From positions 310,001-374,000 of the forward strand of contig NZ_VOPL01000002.1 of NCBI RefSeq assembly GCF_007993065.1: a stretch of 64,000 nt of DNA, read 5' to 3'. The notes beneath the pieces are model-generated. The model saw only the letters and a program-made list of their open reading frames with translations. It made no database searches and had not been told where the DNA came from. Below are positions 44,752 to 54,416 of this stretch, piece after piece (within the stretch, counting starts at the first letter, position 1; each line of letters begins with the position of its first letter). A program made the position numbers and the translations under genes. The stretch is from Paracoccus aurantiacus (GTDB taxonomy: Bacteria; Pseudomonadota; Alphaproteobacteria; Rhodobacterales; Rhodobacteraceae).

Positions 44752-47130
44752 TCAGTTGACGCCTTCGATCCCGCGCAGGATGTCGCTCAACGGATCATTT
44801 TGCGCGGATTCGGGCGCATTGGTCACGCCGCGCCGCGCTTCGGTCGAACTGACCGTCGTTTCGGGCGACCGGGGCGGTCCACCTTGCGTCTGCGTCTGTT
44901 GTTGCTGCGGTGCGGGCTGGCCAAGCGCCTGCGACAGCGCGTCGGCCAAGGGCTCGCCCGATCCGCTGACAACCGGCTGACCGGCAGGGGCAGAGGGGGA
45001 ATCGCCCTGCATATCCGTCAGCGCCGCGCTCAGCGCGCTGGAAAGCGCGTCGTCGCCACGCACCGAAGGCGCGACCCCGTCCCCGATCCGAGAACCTTCG
45101 TCGCCGACGAATCGGCCAAGCGGCTCCATCGGCAGGCCCTCGTGTATTTCGGTCATCACAGCCTGCCAGATTTCGGCAGGAAGCCCGCCGCCGGTGACGC
45201 CGGTCAACGGCGTATTGTCGTCATAGCCCATCCAGACCCCGGTCACGAACTGATCCGTGAAACCGATGAACCATGCATCGCGATAGGACGAGGTCGTGCC
45301 GGTCTTGCCGGCGGCGTCACGCTCTCCCAGTTTGGCGCGGGTTCCCGTGCCGCCCTGAATGACGCCGCGCATCATCGAAATCAGGTTTGCGGCAGCCTGC
45401 TGCGAGATCACGCGCTGCCCCATGCCGCCAGATTTCGCGATCATCGGGCTGTCCTCGCCACGTATGCGCAGCTCGACCACGCCGTAGGGTCGCACCGCAC
45501 GACCACCGTTGCGGATGCCTGCATAGGCGCCGGTCATTTCCAGCAGCGTCGAATCGAATACGCCAAGACCGAGCGAGGGCACATTGGGCAGGTCGGTGCC
45601 GACGCCGAATTCCTCGGCAATTCGCAGAACAGAGGCGCGGCCAGCCTGTTCCTGTATGCGGATCGTGGCGGTGTTCAGCGACTGTTTCAGCGCGGTGGCC
45701 ATCGTCACGTCGCCATAGTAGCGGCGCGTATAGTTCTGCGGCGACCAGGGGCGACCGCCCTTGATGTTGATCGTCAGCGGCCCGTCATTGATGATGCTGT
45801 CGGGCGTCATGCCCTGATCCAGCCCGGCGGCATAGACGAAGGGCTTGAAGCTGGACCCGGTCTGACGTTTCGCCTGCGTCGCGCGGTTGAAAACACCCTG
45901 AACGACCGTATCGCGACCGCCGATCATGGCGCGGACGGCACCGTCGGCAGACAGAACCACGACCGCTGCCTCGGCTTTAGAGCCTTCGCGCACCTTCTCG
46001 TCGAAGATCTTTTTCAGCGCACGTTCGGCGGCAAGCTGCACCTTCTGGTCGAAGGTCGTCAGGATCGTCACGTCCTCGGTCGTTTCCGTCGTCAGAAAGC
46101 CCGGTCCGGATTCCATCAGCCAGTCGGCGAAATACCCGCCCGCCCGCGCCTGCGCGGCTTGCGACAGGACCGCCGGATTGGCCTTGGCCTTTTCGTATTC
46201 CGCGTCGGTGATCCGATCCTGTTCGTGCATCAGGTCAAGAACCACCGCCGCGCGGTCCTGCGCACGCTCGATATTCGATGTCGGCGCGAAATAGCTGGGC
46301 GCTTTCAGAAGACCGGCGAGCATCGCCGATTCGGCGACGCTGACTTCACTGGCATGCTTGGCGAAATACCGCTCGGATGCCGCTTCGAAACCGCGCGCGC
46401 CGCCGCCCAGATACGAGCGGTTCATATAGATGCCGAGGATCTCGTCCTTGGTGTATTTCAACTCCATCGCGAACGAGAAGGGAACTTCCTTGATCTTGCG
46501 CCACAGGCTGGTGGTCCGGCACTCGGCCTCGTATTCGGATTCGTCCTTCCAGCGCGTCGGATCGAAGGTTTCGCCAAGGCACAGCAGTTTCGATACCTGC
46601 TGCGTGATGGTCGAACCCCCGTTCCCGTCAAGCGGTCCGCGTCCTTCGGCCATGTTGATCTTGATCGCGCTGGCGATACCGCGGGGGTCGACGCCGAGAT
46701 GGCTGTAGAAACGCTTATCTTCGGTCGCCACGACCGCATTGCGCAAAGAAGGTGCGATCTGGTCGGGTGCGACGTTGCCATAGGTTTCGCCGCGCCAGGC
46801 GAAGACCTTCCCTTCGCGGTCAAGCATGGTGACGCCGCCGCGTGCGCGCCCGTCAAACAGCGCCGATGCCTCCGGAAGCTGAGAATAGTAGTAGAAGGTC
46901 GCAAGCCCGACGATCAGGAACACCGTCAGGATCGAGGCCCAGATCGTGCCGAAGATTGCGCGCCATATCAGCCGGAAGAAACCGGTCACGCCACGCGAAA
47001 CCGCGTTTCCGCGACGCACGGGGGCGCGCCGACCGGATTTGCCGCGCGGCGTCTTGCCGGACGGTTTCGTCGGATTTGAATAACGCCGTTCCGCCACCAC
47101 GGGGCGGCGCTTGCGGGGAGGTTCTGCCAT
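44752..47130 (-). CDS. Bifunctional penicillin-binding protein 1A
   Basis: A 792-residue peptidoglycan synthase. It starts with a basic cytoplasmic tail (RKRRPVVAERRY...) and a membrane helix at about 95-118. The glycosyltransferase GT51 domain has ATEDKRFYSHLGVDPRGIA and GGSTITQQVSK. The transpeptidase part has the active Ser in TGSSFKPF, SLN in KQSLNTA, and KTGTTSSYRDAWFIG. The last 110 residues are Gln/Pro/Ser-rich and probably disordered. I chose ATG 47130; the frame is open to 47298 but that part is not homologous. Confidence 0.93.
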   Translation of the reverse strand: MAEPPRKRRPVVAERRYSNPTKPSGKTPRGKSGRRAPVRRGNAVSRGVTGFFRLIWRAIFGTIWASILTVFLIVGLATFYYYSQLPEASALFDGRARGGVTMLDREGKVFAWRGETYGNVAPDQIAPSLRNAVVATEDKRFYSHLGVDPRGIASAIKINMAEGRGPLDGNGGSTITQQVSKLLCLGETFDPTRWKDESEYEAECRTTSLWRKIKEVPFSFAMELKYTKDEILGIYMNRSYLGGGARGFEAASERYFAKHASEVSVAESAMLAGLLKAPSYFAPTSNIERAQDRAAVVLDLMHEQDRITDAEYEKAKANPAVLSQAAQARAGGYFADWLMESGPGFLTTETTEDVTILTTFDQKVQLAAERALKKIFDEKVREGSKAEAAVVVLSADGAVRAMIGGRDTVVQGVFNRATQAKRQTGSSFKPFVYAAGLDQGMTPDSIINDGPLTINIKGGRPWSPQNYTRRYYGDVTMATALKQSLNTATIRIQEQAGRASVLRIAEEFGVGTDLPNVPSLGLGVFDSTLLEMTGAYAGIRNGGRAVRPYGVVELRIRGEDSPMIAKSGGMGQRVISQQAAANLISMMRGVIQGGTGTRAKLGERDAAGKTGTTSSYRDAWFIGFTDQFVTGVWMGYDDNTPLTGVTGGGLPAEIWQAVMTEIHEGLPMEPLGRFVGDEGSRIGDGVAPSVRGDDALSSALSAALTDMQGDSPSAPAGQPVVSGSGEPLADALSQALGQPAPQQQQTQTQGGPPRSPETTVSSTEARRGVTNAPESAQNDPLSDILRGIEGVN

Positions 47131-47397
47131 ATGCCTGCGTTCCTGCACGACCGGTTCGCCCGGCCTGGTTGCGGATAGCATACACGACCCAGGCCGGGAT
47201 GCGAAGTCAAATGACCCGTATGTGATATGCCTGAAAAGCGGGCATACAGGCTGTAATTCGCCCATTTTCTGATCGAATCCGGTTTCCGACCTGCCCACAG
47301 TCTGCTGAAGGCTTGAGCATCAAGGGGTTGATCCGCCTTCTGGGCCAAATTGCTGCACGGAATGGTGCGGCTGTTTCGAACGAAAAGGTGATGCCGT

Positions 47398-48786
47398 ATG
47401 AGACAGATGATCCCCCTCGCAATCGCCCTCGCCGTGCTGGCGGGGGGCGCGCATGCGCAGGATGCCGCCGCTGCGGTGCCGGTGCCGGACAAGGGCGACA
47501 CGACCTGGATGCTGCTGTCCGGGATACTGGTCATGATGATGACTATTCCGGGGCTCGCGCTGTTCTATGGCGGGCTGGTGCGGTCCAAGAACGTGCTGTC
47601 GGTGCTGATGCAGGTTCTGACGACATTCTGTGTCATGTCGCTTCTCTGGGTCATGTTTGGCTATTCGCTGGCCTTTACCGGCGCAGGCGACGCGGCCTCT
47701 GCCGGGGCGCTGACGCCATATATCGGCGGCTTCTCTAAGGCCTTCCTGGCTGGTGTCACACCATCGTCGATCGCTGAAACATTCTCTGCCGGGGTCTATA
47801 TTCCGGAACTCAGCTTCGTGATCTTCCAGCTCGCCTTTGCCTGCATCGCCCCCGCGCTGATCGTCGGTGCCACGGCAGAGCGGCTGAAGTTCCCGGCCAT
47901 TCTGGTCTTTGTGATTATCTGGTTCTTCTTTTCCTATCTGCCGATGGCCCACATGGTCTGGTGGTGGGGCGGCCCGAGCGCCTATGACGCGCCGTCGGGG
48001 CTGCTGTTCGGTCACGGCGCGCTCGACTTCGCGGGCGGCACGGTCATCCATATCAATGCAGGGATCGCGGGACTTGTGGCTGCCTATGTGGCGGGCCCGC
48101 GCCTTGGCTACAAACGAGAGCTGCTGGCCCCGCATAACCTGACATTCACCCTGATCGGTGGCTGCCTTCTCTGGATTGGCTGGTTCGGTTTCAACGCCGG
48201 CTCGAACCTCGAATCCAATGGGCTGACGGCAATGGCGCTGCTGAATACGGTCGTCGCCCCAGCCGCCGCAGCCCTTGCATGGAGCGTCGGCGAATGGATC
48301 ACGCGTGGCCACCCCTCGCTTCTGGGCGCGGTTTCGGGTGTCGTCGCGGGTCTTGTCGGGATTACCCCCGCGGCAGGCTTCGTCGGTCCGATGGGGGCAA
48401 TCGTGATCGGGCTTGCCTCTGGCTTCATCTGCCTTTGGGCGGTGATCTGGCTGAAGGGCCGGATGGGCATTGACGACAGCCTTGATGTGTTCGGCATTCA
48501 CGGTGTCGGTGGCATCGTCGGTGCGATCCTGACGGGCGTGTTCGCCGCACCCTCGCTGGGTGGCGCAGGGATCTGGGACTATGCGACCGGGCAAGCGGGC
48601 GAATTCGCGATAGGCCACCAGGTCTATGTCCAGACGCTGGGCGTCGTGATCTGCATCGTTTGGTCGGCGGTCGTGTCCTTCATCGCCATACATATCGTGA
48701 AGGCGCTGATGGGCCTTCGCGTCGAACAGAATGACGAGCGTCAGGGTCTCGACATCACAACCCACGGCGAAAACGCTTACAACTAA
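47398..48786 (+). CDS. amtB: Ammonium transporter
   Basis: A 462-residue Amt/Mep/Rh channel with a cleavable signal (ending AHAQ) and 11 membrane helices. Family signatures are DKGDTTWMLLSG, FYGGLVRSKNVLS, PMAHMVWWWGG, DFAGGTVIHINAGIAGL with the twin-His pore residue, and GVDDSLDVFGIHGVGGIVG-like sequence. It takes up ammonium for assimilation. The glnK regulator usually directly upstream is absent: the about 270 bases before the start hold no PII gene. Confidence 0.95.
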   Translation: MRQMIPLAIALAVLAGGAHAQDAAAAVPVPDKGDTTWMLLSGILVMMMTIPGLALFYGGLVRSKNVLSVLMQVLTTFCVMSLLWVMFGYSLAFTGAGDAASAGALTPYIGGFSKAFLAGVTPSSIAETFSAGVYIPELSFVIFQLAFACIAPALIVGATAERLKFPAILVFVIIWFFFSYLPMAHMVWWWGGPSAYDAPSGLLFGHGALDFAGGTVIHINAGIAGLVAAYVAGPRLGYKRELLAPHNLTFTLIGGCLLWIGWFGFNAGSNLESNGLTAMALLNTVVAPAAAALAWSVGEWITRGHPSLLGAVSGVVAGLVGITPAAGFVGPMGAIVIGLASGFICLWAVIWLKGRMGIDDSLDVFGIHGVGGIVGAILTGVFAAPSLGGAGIWDYATGQAGEFAIGHQVYVQTLGVVICIVWSAVVSFIAIHIVKALMGLRVEQNDERQGLDITTHGENAYN

Positions 48787-48803
48787 AGGCGATATTCAAC
48801 GCG

Positions 48804-48830
48804 AAAGGCCCGGCAATGCCGGGCCTTTTT
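48804..48830 (+). terminator. Rho-independent terminator after amtB
   Basis: AAAGGCCCGGC, loop AAT, GCCGGGCCTTTTT. It lies 17 bases past the amtB stop and between converging genes. Confidence 0.93.
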
Positions 48831-48856
48831 CGTTTCCGGATCTCGGGTCGCGGATC

Positions 48857-49855
48857 TCAGGCGATCCGCATGACCACAAATTCCGCAAGCTCATCCAGCA
48901 GCTCACGAATTTCGTTATCAGGCAGCGTCTCAAGGGCCGAGCGCGCCTTGGCCGACCACGCAAGCGCATCGTCACGCGCTGATTCCAGCGCGCCGTGGCG
49001 CGTCATGATACGCAGCGCCTCGTCCAGATCGCCGTCGCGCTGATCGCCCTTCTCGATGGTCCGCCGCCAGAACGCCAGTTCCTGCTCATCAGCGCGCGCA
49101 AGGGCCTTGATCACCGGCAAGGTCAGCTTGCGCTCGCGGAAGTCGTCGCCGGTATTCTTGCCGATCGCAGCGCTGCTGCCGCCGTAATCAAGCAGGTCGT
49201 CGGCAATCTGGAACGCAATCCCAAGCGCATCGCCGAAATCGAACAAAGCCTTGACCCGTGCCTCATCCGCCCCGGCAATGACGGCGCCGACCTCTGTCGC
49301 GGCGGAAAACAGCGCCGCGGTCTTGCCGCGAATGACCTGCAGGTAAACGCTTTCGTCAGTCGCGATGTCCTGTGCCGCGCTGAGCTGCAGCACCTCGCCT
49401 TCCGAAATGGTGGCCGAGGCATTCGACAGAATTTCCAGCACTCGCATGACCCCGGTATCGGTCATCAGCTGGAAGGCGCGCGCAAGCAGATAATCGCCGA
49501 CCAGAACGCTGGACTTGTTATCCCAAAGCAGATTTGCCGTTGGTCGACCGCGGCGCTGCTCGCTTTCATCGACGACATCGTCATGCAGCAGGGTCGCCGT
49601 GTGAATGAACTCCACCGTTGCGGCGAGGTGGATGTGATACGGCCCCTGATAATCGAACAGCTTCGCTGCAGCCAGCGTAAGCAACGGGCGCAGACGCTTG
49701 CCGCCGGCCTCGACCAGATGGGCAGTCACTTCGGGGATTCGCGGGGCATGACGAGACGCCATACGTTCGCGGATCAGCGTATTGACGGCCGCCATTTCCG
49801 GGCCAAGCAGGCCCGAGAGGCGGTCAATCGGGCTCTCGGTTACGGCTGCATCCAT
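48857..49855 (-). CDS. Polyprenyl (octa/decaprenyl) diphosphate synthase
   Basis: A 332-residue trans-prenyltransferase that makes the long isoprenoid tail of ubiquinone. Motifs: GGKRLRPLL near residue 55, the first Asp-rich motif LLHDDVVDESEQRRGRP near 92, and the second QIADDLLDY near 225. Chain length cannot be read directly; Paracoccus makes ubiquinone-10. I chose ATG 49855, with GGAAAGGG ahead, over the longer frame to 50122, which would overlap the opposite-strand gene. It is divergent from the DUF2007 gene. Confidence 0.93.
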   Translation of the reverse strand: MDAAVTESPIDRLSGLLGPEMAAVNTLIRERMASRHAPRIPEVTAHLVEAGGKRLRPLLTLAAAKLFDYQGPYHIHLAATVEFIHTATLLHDDVVDESEQRRGRPTANLLWDNKSSVLVGDYLLARAFQLMTDTGVMRVLEILSNASATISEGEVLQLSAAQDIATDESVYLQVIRGKTAALFSAATEVGAVIAGADEARVKALFDFGDALGIAFQIADDLLDYGGSSAAIGKNTGDDFRERKLTLPVIKALARADEQELAFWRRTIEKGDQRDGDLDEALRIMTRHGALESARDDALAWSAKARSALETLPDNEIRELLDELAEFVVMRIA

Positions 49856-49927
49856 GACACTTCCCTTTCCTGGCAGCCAATTGCCACGCGATGGACAGCG
49901 GCGCAACTGCCCGTTAGCCTCTGACGC

Positions 49928-50137
49928 ATGAAAGAACTGCTTCGCACCACCGATCCGCTGCAATTGATGCGCGCGCAGGACGTTCTGCGCGTTGACGGAA
50001 TCGAAAGCTATGCGCTGGATCAGCATATGAGCGTGCTTGAAGGGTCGATCGGTGTGGTGCCACGTCGCCTGATGGTCGCGGATCGCGACCTTTTTCTGGC
50101 AAAGGCGATTCTGCGGGATCACGCGCTGGATGGCTGA
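49928..50137 (+). CDS. DUF2007 small protein
   Basis: A 69-residue protein with the DUF2007 pattern: MKELLRTTDPLQLMRAQDVL at the start, GIESYALDQHMSVLEGS, and RRLMVADRDLFLAKAIL. Such proteins resemble the PII-like signalling fold but their role is not settled. It overlaps the methyltransferase gene by eight bases. Confidence 0.85.
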   Translation: MKELLRTTDPLQLMRAQDVLRVDGIESYALDQHMSVLEGSIGVVPRRLMVADRDLFLAKAILRDHALDG

Positions 50138-50882
50138 AAGCCGTGTTGACGACTTCCTTGGCGGTCGATTGCGAATCGAACAGCCCTGCTCGGGCTATCG
50201 GGCAGGTGCCGATGCGGTAATGCTGGCTGCTGCCTGTCCGGCCAGACCTGGCGAATCGGTGCTGGAACTGGGCTGTGGGGCAGGTGTGGCGTCGCTTTGT
50301 CTTGCCGCGCGGGTGCCGGGCGCCGTGCTGACCGGGATTGAACGCGATCACGACTATGCCGCATTCGCCCGCAGCAATGCAAAGCGGAACAGCATGGCCT
50401 TCCACGTGGTGGTCAGCGATCTTGCCGAAATGCCGCGTGATCTGCGCGAAACCCGTTTCGATCACGTGATGATGAACCCCCCGTTTTTTCCCGATGGCAC
50501 GCGTTCGCCAGATGCGACGCGCGCGACGGCAAGGCATGAGGAGACGCCGCTTGCGACATGGATGGATGTTGGCCTCCGGCGGCTTCTGCCGGGCGGAACC
50601 ATGACGATCATTCACCTCGCTCAGCGTCTCGACAGCATTCTGCAGGCGCTGGCTGGTCGTGCTGGGGCTGTCGCCATACTGCCGATCGCCGCACGCAAAG
50701 GCCGTGATGCAGGCCGCGTCATCGTGCAGGCACGGAAGGGCGCGCGCGGTCCCCTGCGGTTGCTGCCGCCATTCATCATGCATGAAGGCCAGGCACATTT
50801 GCGCGATGCCGAAAGTCTGACGGCCGACGCGCAGGCAGTCCTGCGCCATGCTGTCGCATTACTGTTAAATTCCCGTGTTTAA
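50130..50882 (+). CDS. tRNA1(Val) (adenine37-N6)-methyltransferase family protein
   Basis: A 250-residue class I SAM-dependent methyltransferase, similar to TrmN6 (YfiC). The start DDFLGGRLRIEQPCSGYRAGADAVML is typical, the SAM site is VLELGCGAGVASLC, and the amino-methyltransferase motif is MMNPPFFP. N6 methylation of adenine next to the anticodon of tRNA-Val is the expected function. It is coupled to DUF2007. Confidence 0.87.
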   Translation: MAESRVDDFLGGRLRIEQPCSGYRAGADAVMLAAACPARPGESVLELGCGAGVASLCLAARVPGAVLTGIERDHDYAAFARSNAKRNSMAFHVVVSDLAEMPRDLRETRFDHVMMNPPFFPDGTRSPDATRATARHEETPLATWMDVGLRRLLPGGTMTIIHLAQRLDSILQALAGRAGAVAILPIAARKGRDAGRVIVQARKGARGPLRLLPPFIMHEGQAHLRDAESLTADAQAVLRHAVALLLNSRV

Positions 50883-50946
50883 GGGTGACAGAATCGTTCT
50901 TCTGTGCTGGAATCAAGATGTTCGACAAGCGTACAGGAGGACTAAT

Positions 50947-51111
50947 ATGTCGGTCGATGCTCACATCGAAATGCTCCGTGAAAAGCATGACAAGGTTTCT
51001 AGGGCCGTGGAACAGGCGCAACGTGCGCCCGGCAGCTCCGATTTCGAAATCGCAGAGATGAAGCGCGAAAAGCTGCGCTTAAAGGAAGAAATCACACGCC
51101 TGAACGCCTGA
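50947..51111 (+). CDS. YdcH-family small coiled-coil protein (DUF465)
   Basis: A 54-residue charged helical protein: SVDAHIEMLREKHDKVSRAVEQ and EIAEMKREKLRLKEEITRL, the two-helix DUF465 pattern. AGGAGG lies seven bases ahead of ATG 50947, which fixes the start. Function is unknown, though it is widespread in proteobacteria. A terminator follows. Confidence 0.9.
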   Translation: MSVDAHIEMLREKHDKVSRAVEQAQRAPGSSDFEIAEMKREKLRLKEEITRLNA

Positions 51112-51133
51112 ACGACAGTAGTTTTTGAACGTC

Positions 51134-51162
51134 GGCCCGCGCGATTTGCGCGGGCCTTCTTT
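51134..51162 (+). terminator. Rho-independent terminator after the YdcH-family gene
   Basis: GGCCCGCGC, loop GATTT, GCGCGGGCC, then TTCTTT. Confidence 0.88.
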
Positions 51163-51192
51163 ATTGGACTGGCGCCTGCCGCGAAGATCACG

Positions 51193-51223
51193 AAAAAGGC
51201 CGGCCCTGTTTACAGAGCCGGCC
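51193..51223 (-). terminator. Rho-independent terminator after phaB
   Basis: On the minus strand GGCCGGC with inner CTGT...ACAG pairing and GCCGGCC, followed by five T. It lies 21 bases beyond the phaB stop. Confidence 0.88.
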
Positions 51224-51244
51224 AGCATTGAGCGCACTTCGCGA

Positions 51245-51970
51245 TCAGGAGAAGAACTGAGCGCCGTTCGCGGAAATTGTCGAGCCAGAGATGAAACCTG
51301 CATCATCAGAGGCGAGGAACACCACGCAGCGCGCGATTTCCTCTGGTTCACCAAGGCGTCCGACCGGAATTTGCGGAATGATGCGCTCGTTCAGCACTTT
51401 CTCGTCGATCGCACGCACCATCTCGGTTCCGATATAGCCCGGCGCGATAGCGTTGACTGTAATGCCAGCGCGCGCACCCTCCTGAGCCAAGGCGCGGGTG
51501 AAGCCGATATCGCCGGCTTTCGCGGCGGAATAATTCGCCTGACCTGCCTGACCCTTCTGCCCATTGACCGAACTGATATTCACGATCCGGCCGAACTTGC
51601 GGTCGCGCATGCCGCCCCACACGCCATGCGTCATGTTGAACAGCCCGGTGAGGTTCGTGTCGATCACCTCTTTCCACTGCTGCGGCGACATCTTGTGAAA
51701 CATGGCGTCGCGGGTGATGCCGGCATTGTTGACCAGAACCGCAATCTCGCCGAGCTCATCCTCGACCTGCTTGATCCCGGCGGCGCAGGCATCGTAATCG
51801 GCGACCGACCATTTATAGGTCTTTATGCCGGTTTCGTCAGTGAAAGCCTTCGCCGCTTCGTCATTGCCTGCATAGTTGGCGGCAACGGTGAAACCGGCAT
51901 CTTTCAAAGCTCTGGAAATTGCCGCGCCGATTCCGCGCGACCCCCCGGTGACGATGGCAACCTTGGACAT
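51245..51970 (-). CDS. phaB: Acetoacetyl-CoA reductase
   Basis: A 241-residue short-chain dehydrogenase that reduces acetoacetyl-CoA to (R)-3-hydroxybutyryl-CoA with NADPH for polyhydroxybutyrate. The nucleotide site is VTGGSRGIGAAI, the NNAG motif is VLVNNAGITRDAMF, and the catalytic Ser-Tyr-Lys lie in NISSVNGQKG and ANYSAAKAG. It follows phaA on the same strand with 100 bases between that form a large hairpin. Confidence 0.96.
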   Translation of the reverse strand: MSKVAIVTGGSRGIGAAISRALKDAGFTVAANYAGNDEAAKAFTDETGIKTYKWSVADYDACAAGIKQVEDELGEIAVLVNNAGITRDAMFHKMSPQQWKEVIDTNLTGLFNMTHGVWGGMRDRKFGRIVNISSVNGQKGQAGQANYSAAKAGDIGFTRALAQEGARAGITVNAIAPGYIGTEMVRAIDEKVLNERIIPQIPVGRLGEPEEIARCVVFLASDDAGFISGSTISANGAQFFS

Positions 51971-52014
51971 GTTTCCCCCTCCTCAAGCTTGTTCAGTGAA
52001 ATATTGCTAATTGC

Positions 52015-52055
52015 CCGGGGCATAATGCGCAAGATCATTGCGCATTATGCCCCGG
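52015..52055 (-). repeat. Large perfect hairpin between phaA and phaB
   Basis: CCGGGGCATAATGCGCAA (52015-52032), loop GATCA, TTGCGCATTATGCCCCGG (52038-52055): an 18-bp perfect stem. On the phaAB transcript it is not followed by a T tract. It may be a processing or stability element, or a partial terminator that sets the phaA to phaB ratio. Confidence 0.9.
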
Positions 52056-52070
52056 CGTGATCGAATCAGT

Positions 52071-53243
52071 TCAGCGTTCGACGCAAAGCGCGACGCCCAT
52101 GCCGCCGCCGATGCACAGCGTGGCGAGCCCTTTTTTCGCGTCGCGACGCGCCATTTCGAACAGCAGCGTATTCAGAATGCGTGCGCCCGATGCGCCGATG
52201 GGGTGCCCGATTGCAATGGCACCGCCGTTGACGTTGACGATTGCGGGATCCCACTCCATGTCCTTGTTCACGGCGAGCGCCTGCGCAGCAAATGCCTCGT
52301 TCGCTTCGACAAGGTCGAGATCGCCGACCTTCCAGCCCGCCCTTTCCAGTGCGCGGCGGCTGGCCGGGATCGGACCCGTGCCCATGATTGCAGGATCAAG
52401 CCCTGCCGTTGCATAGGACGCGATGCGGGCAAGCGGGGTCAGACCGCGGCGCGCCGCCTCTTCTTCGGTCATTACCATGACGGCGGCGGCACCATCATTC
52501 AGGCCCGATGCATTGCCTGCCGTGACGCTGCCCTCTTTCGCAAAGGCCGGGCGCAGCTTCTGCATCGCCTCGATATTGGCGCCGTCACGGATATATTCAT
52601 CATCCTCGACAACGACATCGCCCTTGCGGCCCTTCACTGTGAACGGAACGATCTCGTCCTTGAACCTGCCATCTTTCTTAGCCGCTTCAGCCTTGTTCTG
52701 GCTGGCGACTGCGAATTCGTCCTGGGCCTCGCGGGTAATTCCCCACTTTTCTGCGACATTTTCGGCGGTCTGACCCATGTGATAGTTGTTGAACGCGTCC
52801 CAGAGGCCGTCCTTGATCATCGTGTCGGTCATCTTCATGTCGCCCATTTTCTGACCCGAGCGCAGATAGGCTGCGTGGGCGGCAAGCGACATCGATTCCT
52901 GACCACCAGCGAGAACGACCTGCGCGTCCCCCAGAATGACCTGCTGCGCGGCAAGCGCCACGGCACGCAGCCCGGACCCGCAGACCTGGTTGATCAGCCA
53001 TGCGGCAGCTTCTTTCGGCAGCCCCGCATTGATATGTGCCTGACGGCCCGGATTCTGGCCCTGACCGGCGGTCAGCACCTGACCCAGAATGGTTTCGCTT
53101 ACGTCGGCGGGGTCGATGCCGGCGCGCTTGACCACTTCGGCCAGTACCGCCGCGCCAAGGTCATGCGCAGGAATATTGGCGAAGGAGCCCATGAAGCTGC
53201 CCACGGGCGTGCGGGCGGCTGAGACGATTACAGCATTTGTCAT
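52071..53243 (-). CDS. phaA: Acetyl-CoA acetyltransferase (beta-ketothiolase)
   Basis: A 390-residue thiolase that condenses two acetyl-CoA in the first step of polyhydroxybutyrate synthesis. The nucleophile Cys is in [14 protein letters not shown] (about residue 88). Near the C-terminus the catalytic His lies in [15 protein letters not shown] and the second Cys in LCIGGGMG. The length is normal. It is upstream of phaB in the same direction; the phaC synthase gene is not in the window. Confidence 0.97.
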   Translation of the reverse strand: MTNAVIVSAARTPVGSFMGSFANIPAHDLGAAVLAEVVKRAGIDPADVSETILGQVLTAGQGQNPGRQAHINAGLPKEAAAWLINQVCGSGLRAVALAAQQVILGDAQVVLAGGQESMSLAAHAAYLRSGQKMGDMKMTDTMIKDGLWDAFNNYHMGQTAENVAEKWGITREAQDEFAVASQNKAEAAKKDGRFKDEIVPFTVKGRKGDVVVEDDEYIRDGANIEAMQKLRPAFAKEGSVTAGNASGLNDGAAAVMVMTEEEAARRGLTPLARIASYATAGLDPAIMGTGPIPASRRALERAGWKVGDLDLVEANEAFAAQALAVNKDMEWDPAIVNVNGGAIAIGHPIGASGARILNTLLFEMARRDAKKGLATLCIGGGMGVALCVER

Positions 53244-53501
53244 GAAAGGGTCCTCTCGGATTTTGCAGGCGTGCCGGCGCGGTGCCGTTCCCTTTCAACA
53301 TGCCGAACTGCGACGCAGCGTCAAGGCAGAGTCCGGACAACGGCGCATTGATCTGAGAGGATTTTTGTGCTGCGCCGCAGAAAATTATGCTGGTGCAAAG
53401 CCCGTATCAGCCCTGCCTGTCGACGCGCCGCTGATGCGTCGAACGAAGCCAGGCCGTGCAGCATAGCAAGCCCGTCAGGCCGCAACCGAGTCGGCTTGCG
53501 A

Positions 53502-54323
53502 TCAGCGGCGGGCAGCCTTTGGCGTTGACCAGGGCGGGGTGATCGTCGGCGCGCCGAAGTAATAGCCCTGCAGACAATCTATTCCCATATCGATCAGATA
53601 GGCAGCGTCGTCCGCCGTCTCGACCGATTCGGCGACAGTGAACATATCGAAGTGATGCGCGATGGCCTGCAATGCGGCGGTCAGAACCTGATTGTCCGGC
53701 TGTCCAGCGATCTTGCGGATGAACTGGCCGTCGATCTTGATCATGTCAAAGCTGAATTCGCGCAGATATCTGAACGAGGTATAACCCGCGCCGAAATCGT
53801 CGAGCGCGAAGCTGGTGCCGCGCTGCTGCAGGTCGCGCATGAACGGCACCACCTTTCCCGGCATGTCCATTGCCGAGCTTTCGGTGACTTCAAGGATCAG
53901 GCGCTCGGCGATCTGCTCATCCCTCATCAGCCCGCTGCGCAGCGTTTCCATCCACAGAGGATGCCCGATCGAGCGCGCCGACATGTTGACCGACAGGCGC
54001 AGGCAGGGGTCCTGCTGAAGCGCGCTGAGACCCAGTGTCAGCGCGGTGCAATCTATCTGCCGGCCAAGCTCCGTCGTTTCCGCCGCAGGCATGAAGTCGC
54101 GCAGCGGCACGAATCGCCCGGTATCGTCGATGACGCGGATCAGCCCTTCGTGAAATGCGGCAAGGCCGGGCCGGTCCGCTTGCACGATCGGCTGATAGGC
54201 AAGGACGCCGTCGCCCGAGGCGATCGCACGTTCGACGACGTCAAGCGTCAGGCGCGTCTTGCGTTCAATCACATAATCCAACGCCGAGGCGTTCCCGGCA
54301 ATATCATCTTGCTGCCAATCCAT
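53502..54323 (-). CDS. EAL-domain protein, probable c-di-GMP phosphodiesterase
   Basis: A 273-residue stand-alone EAL domain. The signature reads EGL rather than EAL (E59 in FHEGLIRV). The other catalytic elements are present: SVNMSARS, LEVTESSAM, the DDFGAGYTSF loop, IKIDGQFIR, VAESVET and LQGYYFG. It should therefore be able to cut c-di-GMP, though the altered signature leaves some doubt. No sensory domain beyond about 25 N-terminal residues is seen. It is divergent from tag. Confidence 0.88.
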   Translation of the reverse strand: MDWQQDDIAGNASALDYVIERKTRLTLDVVERAIASGDGVLAYQPIVQADRPGLAAFHEGLIRVIDDTGRFVPLRDFMPAAETTELGRQIDCTALTLGLSALQQDPCLRLSVNMSARSIGHPLWMETLRSGLMRDEQIAERLILEVTESSAMDMPGKVVPFMRDLQQRGTSFALDDFGAGYTSFRYLREFSFDMIKIDGQFIRKIAGQPDNQVLTAALQAIAHHFDMFTVAESVETADDAAYLIDMGIDCLQGYYFGAPTITPPWSTPKAARR

Positions 54324-54416
54324 AACGACCGAATCCTTGCTGTCTTTCTGCAGTCTCGCGATGATGTCTTAAGATCGGATGAAGCCCGAATGGATTTGGA
54401 ATTAAGGATGAATCGA

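Noticed and set aside
47337-47360. Sigma-54-like promoter upstream of amtB
   Set aside because: GGGCCAAATTGCTGCA keeps the GG and GC elements but matches only about 7 of 11 conserved consensus bases, too weak to call without experiment.
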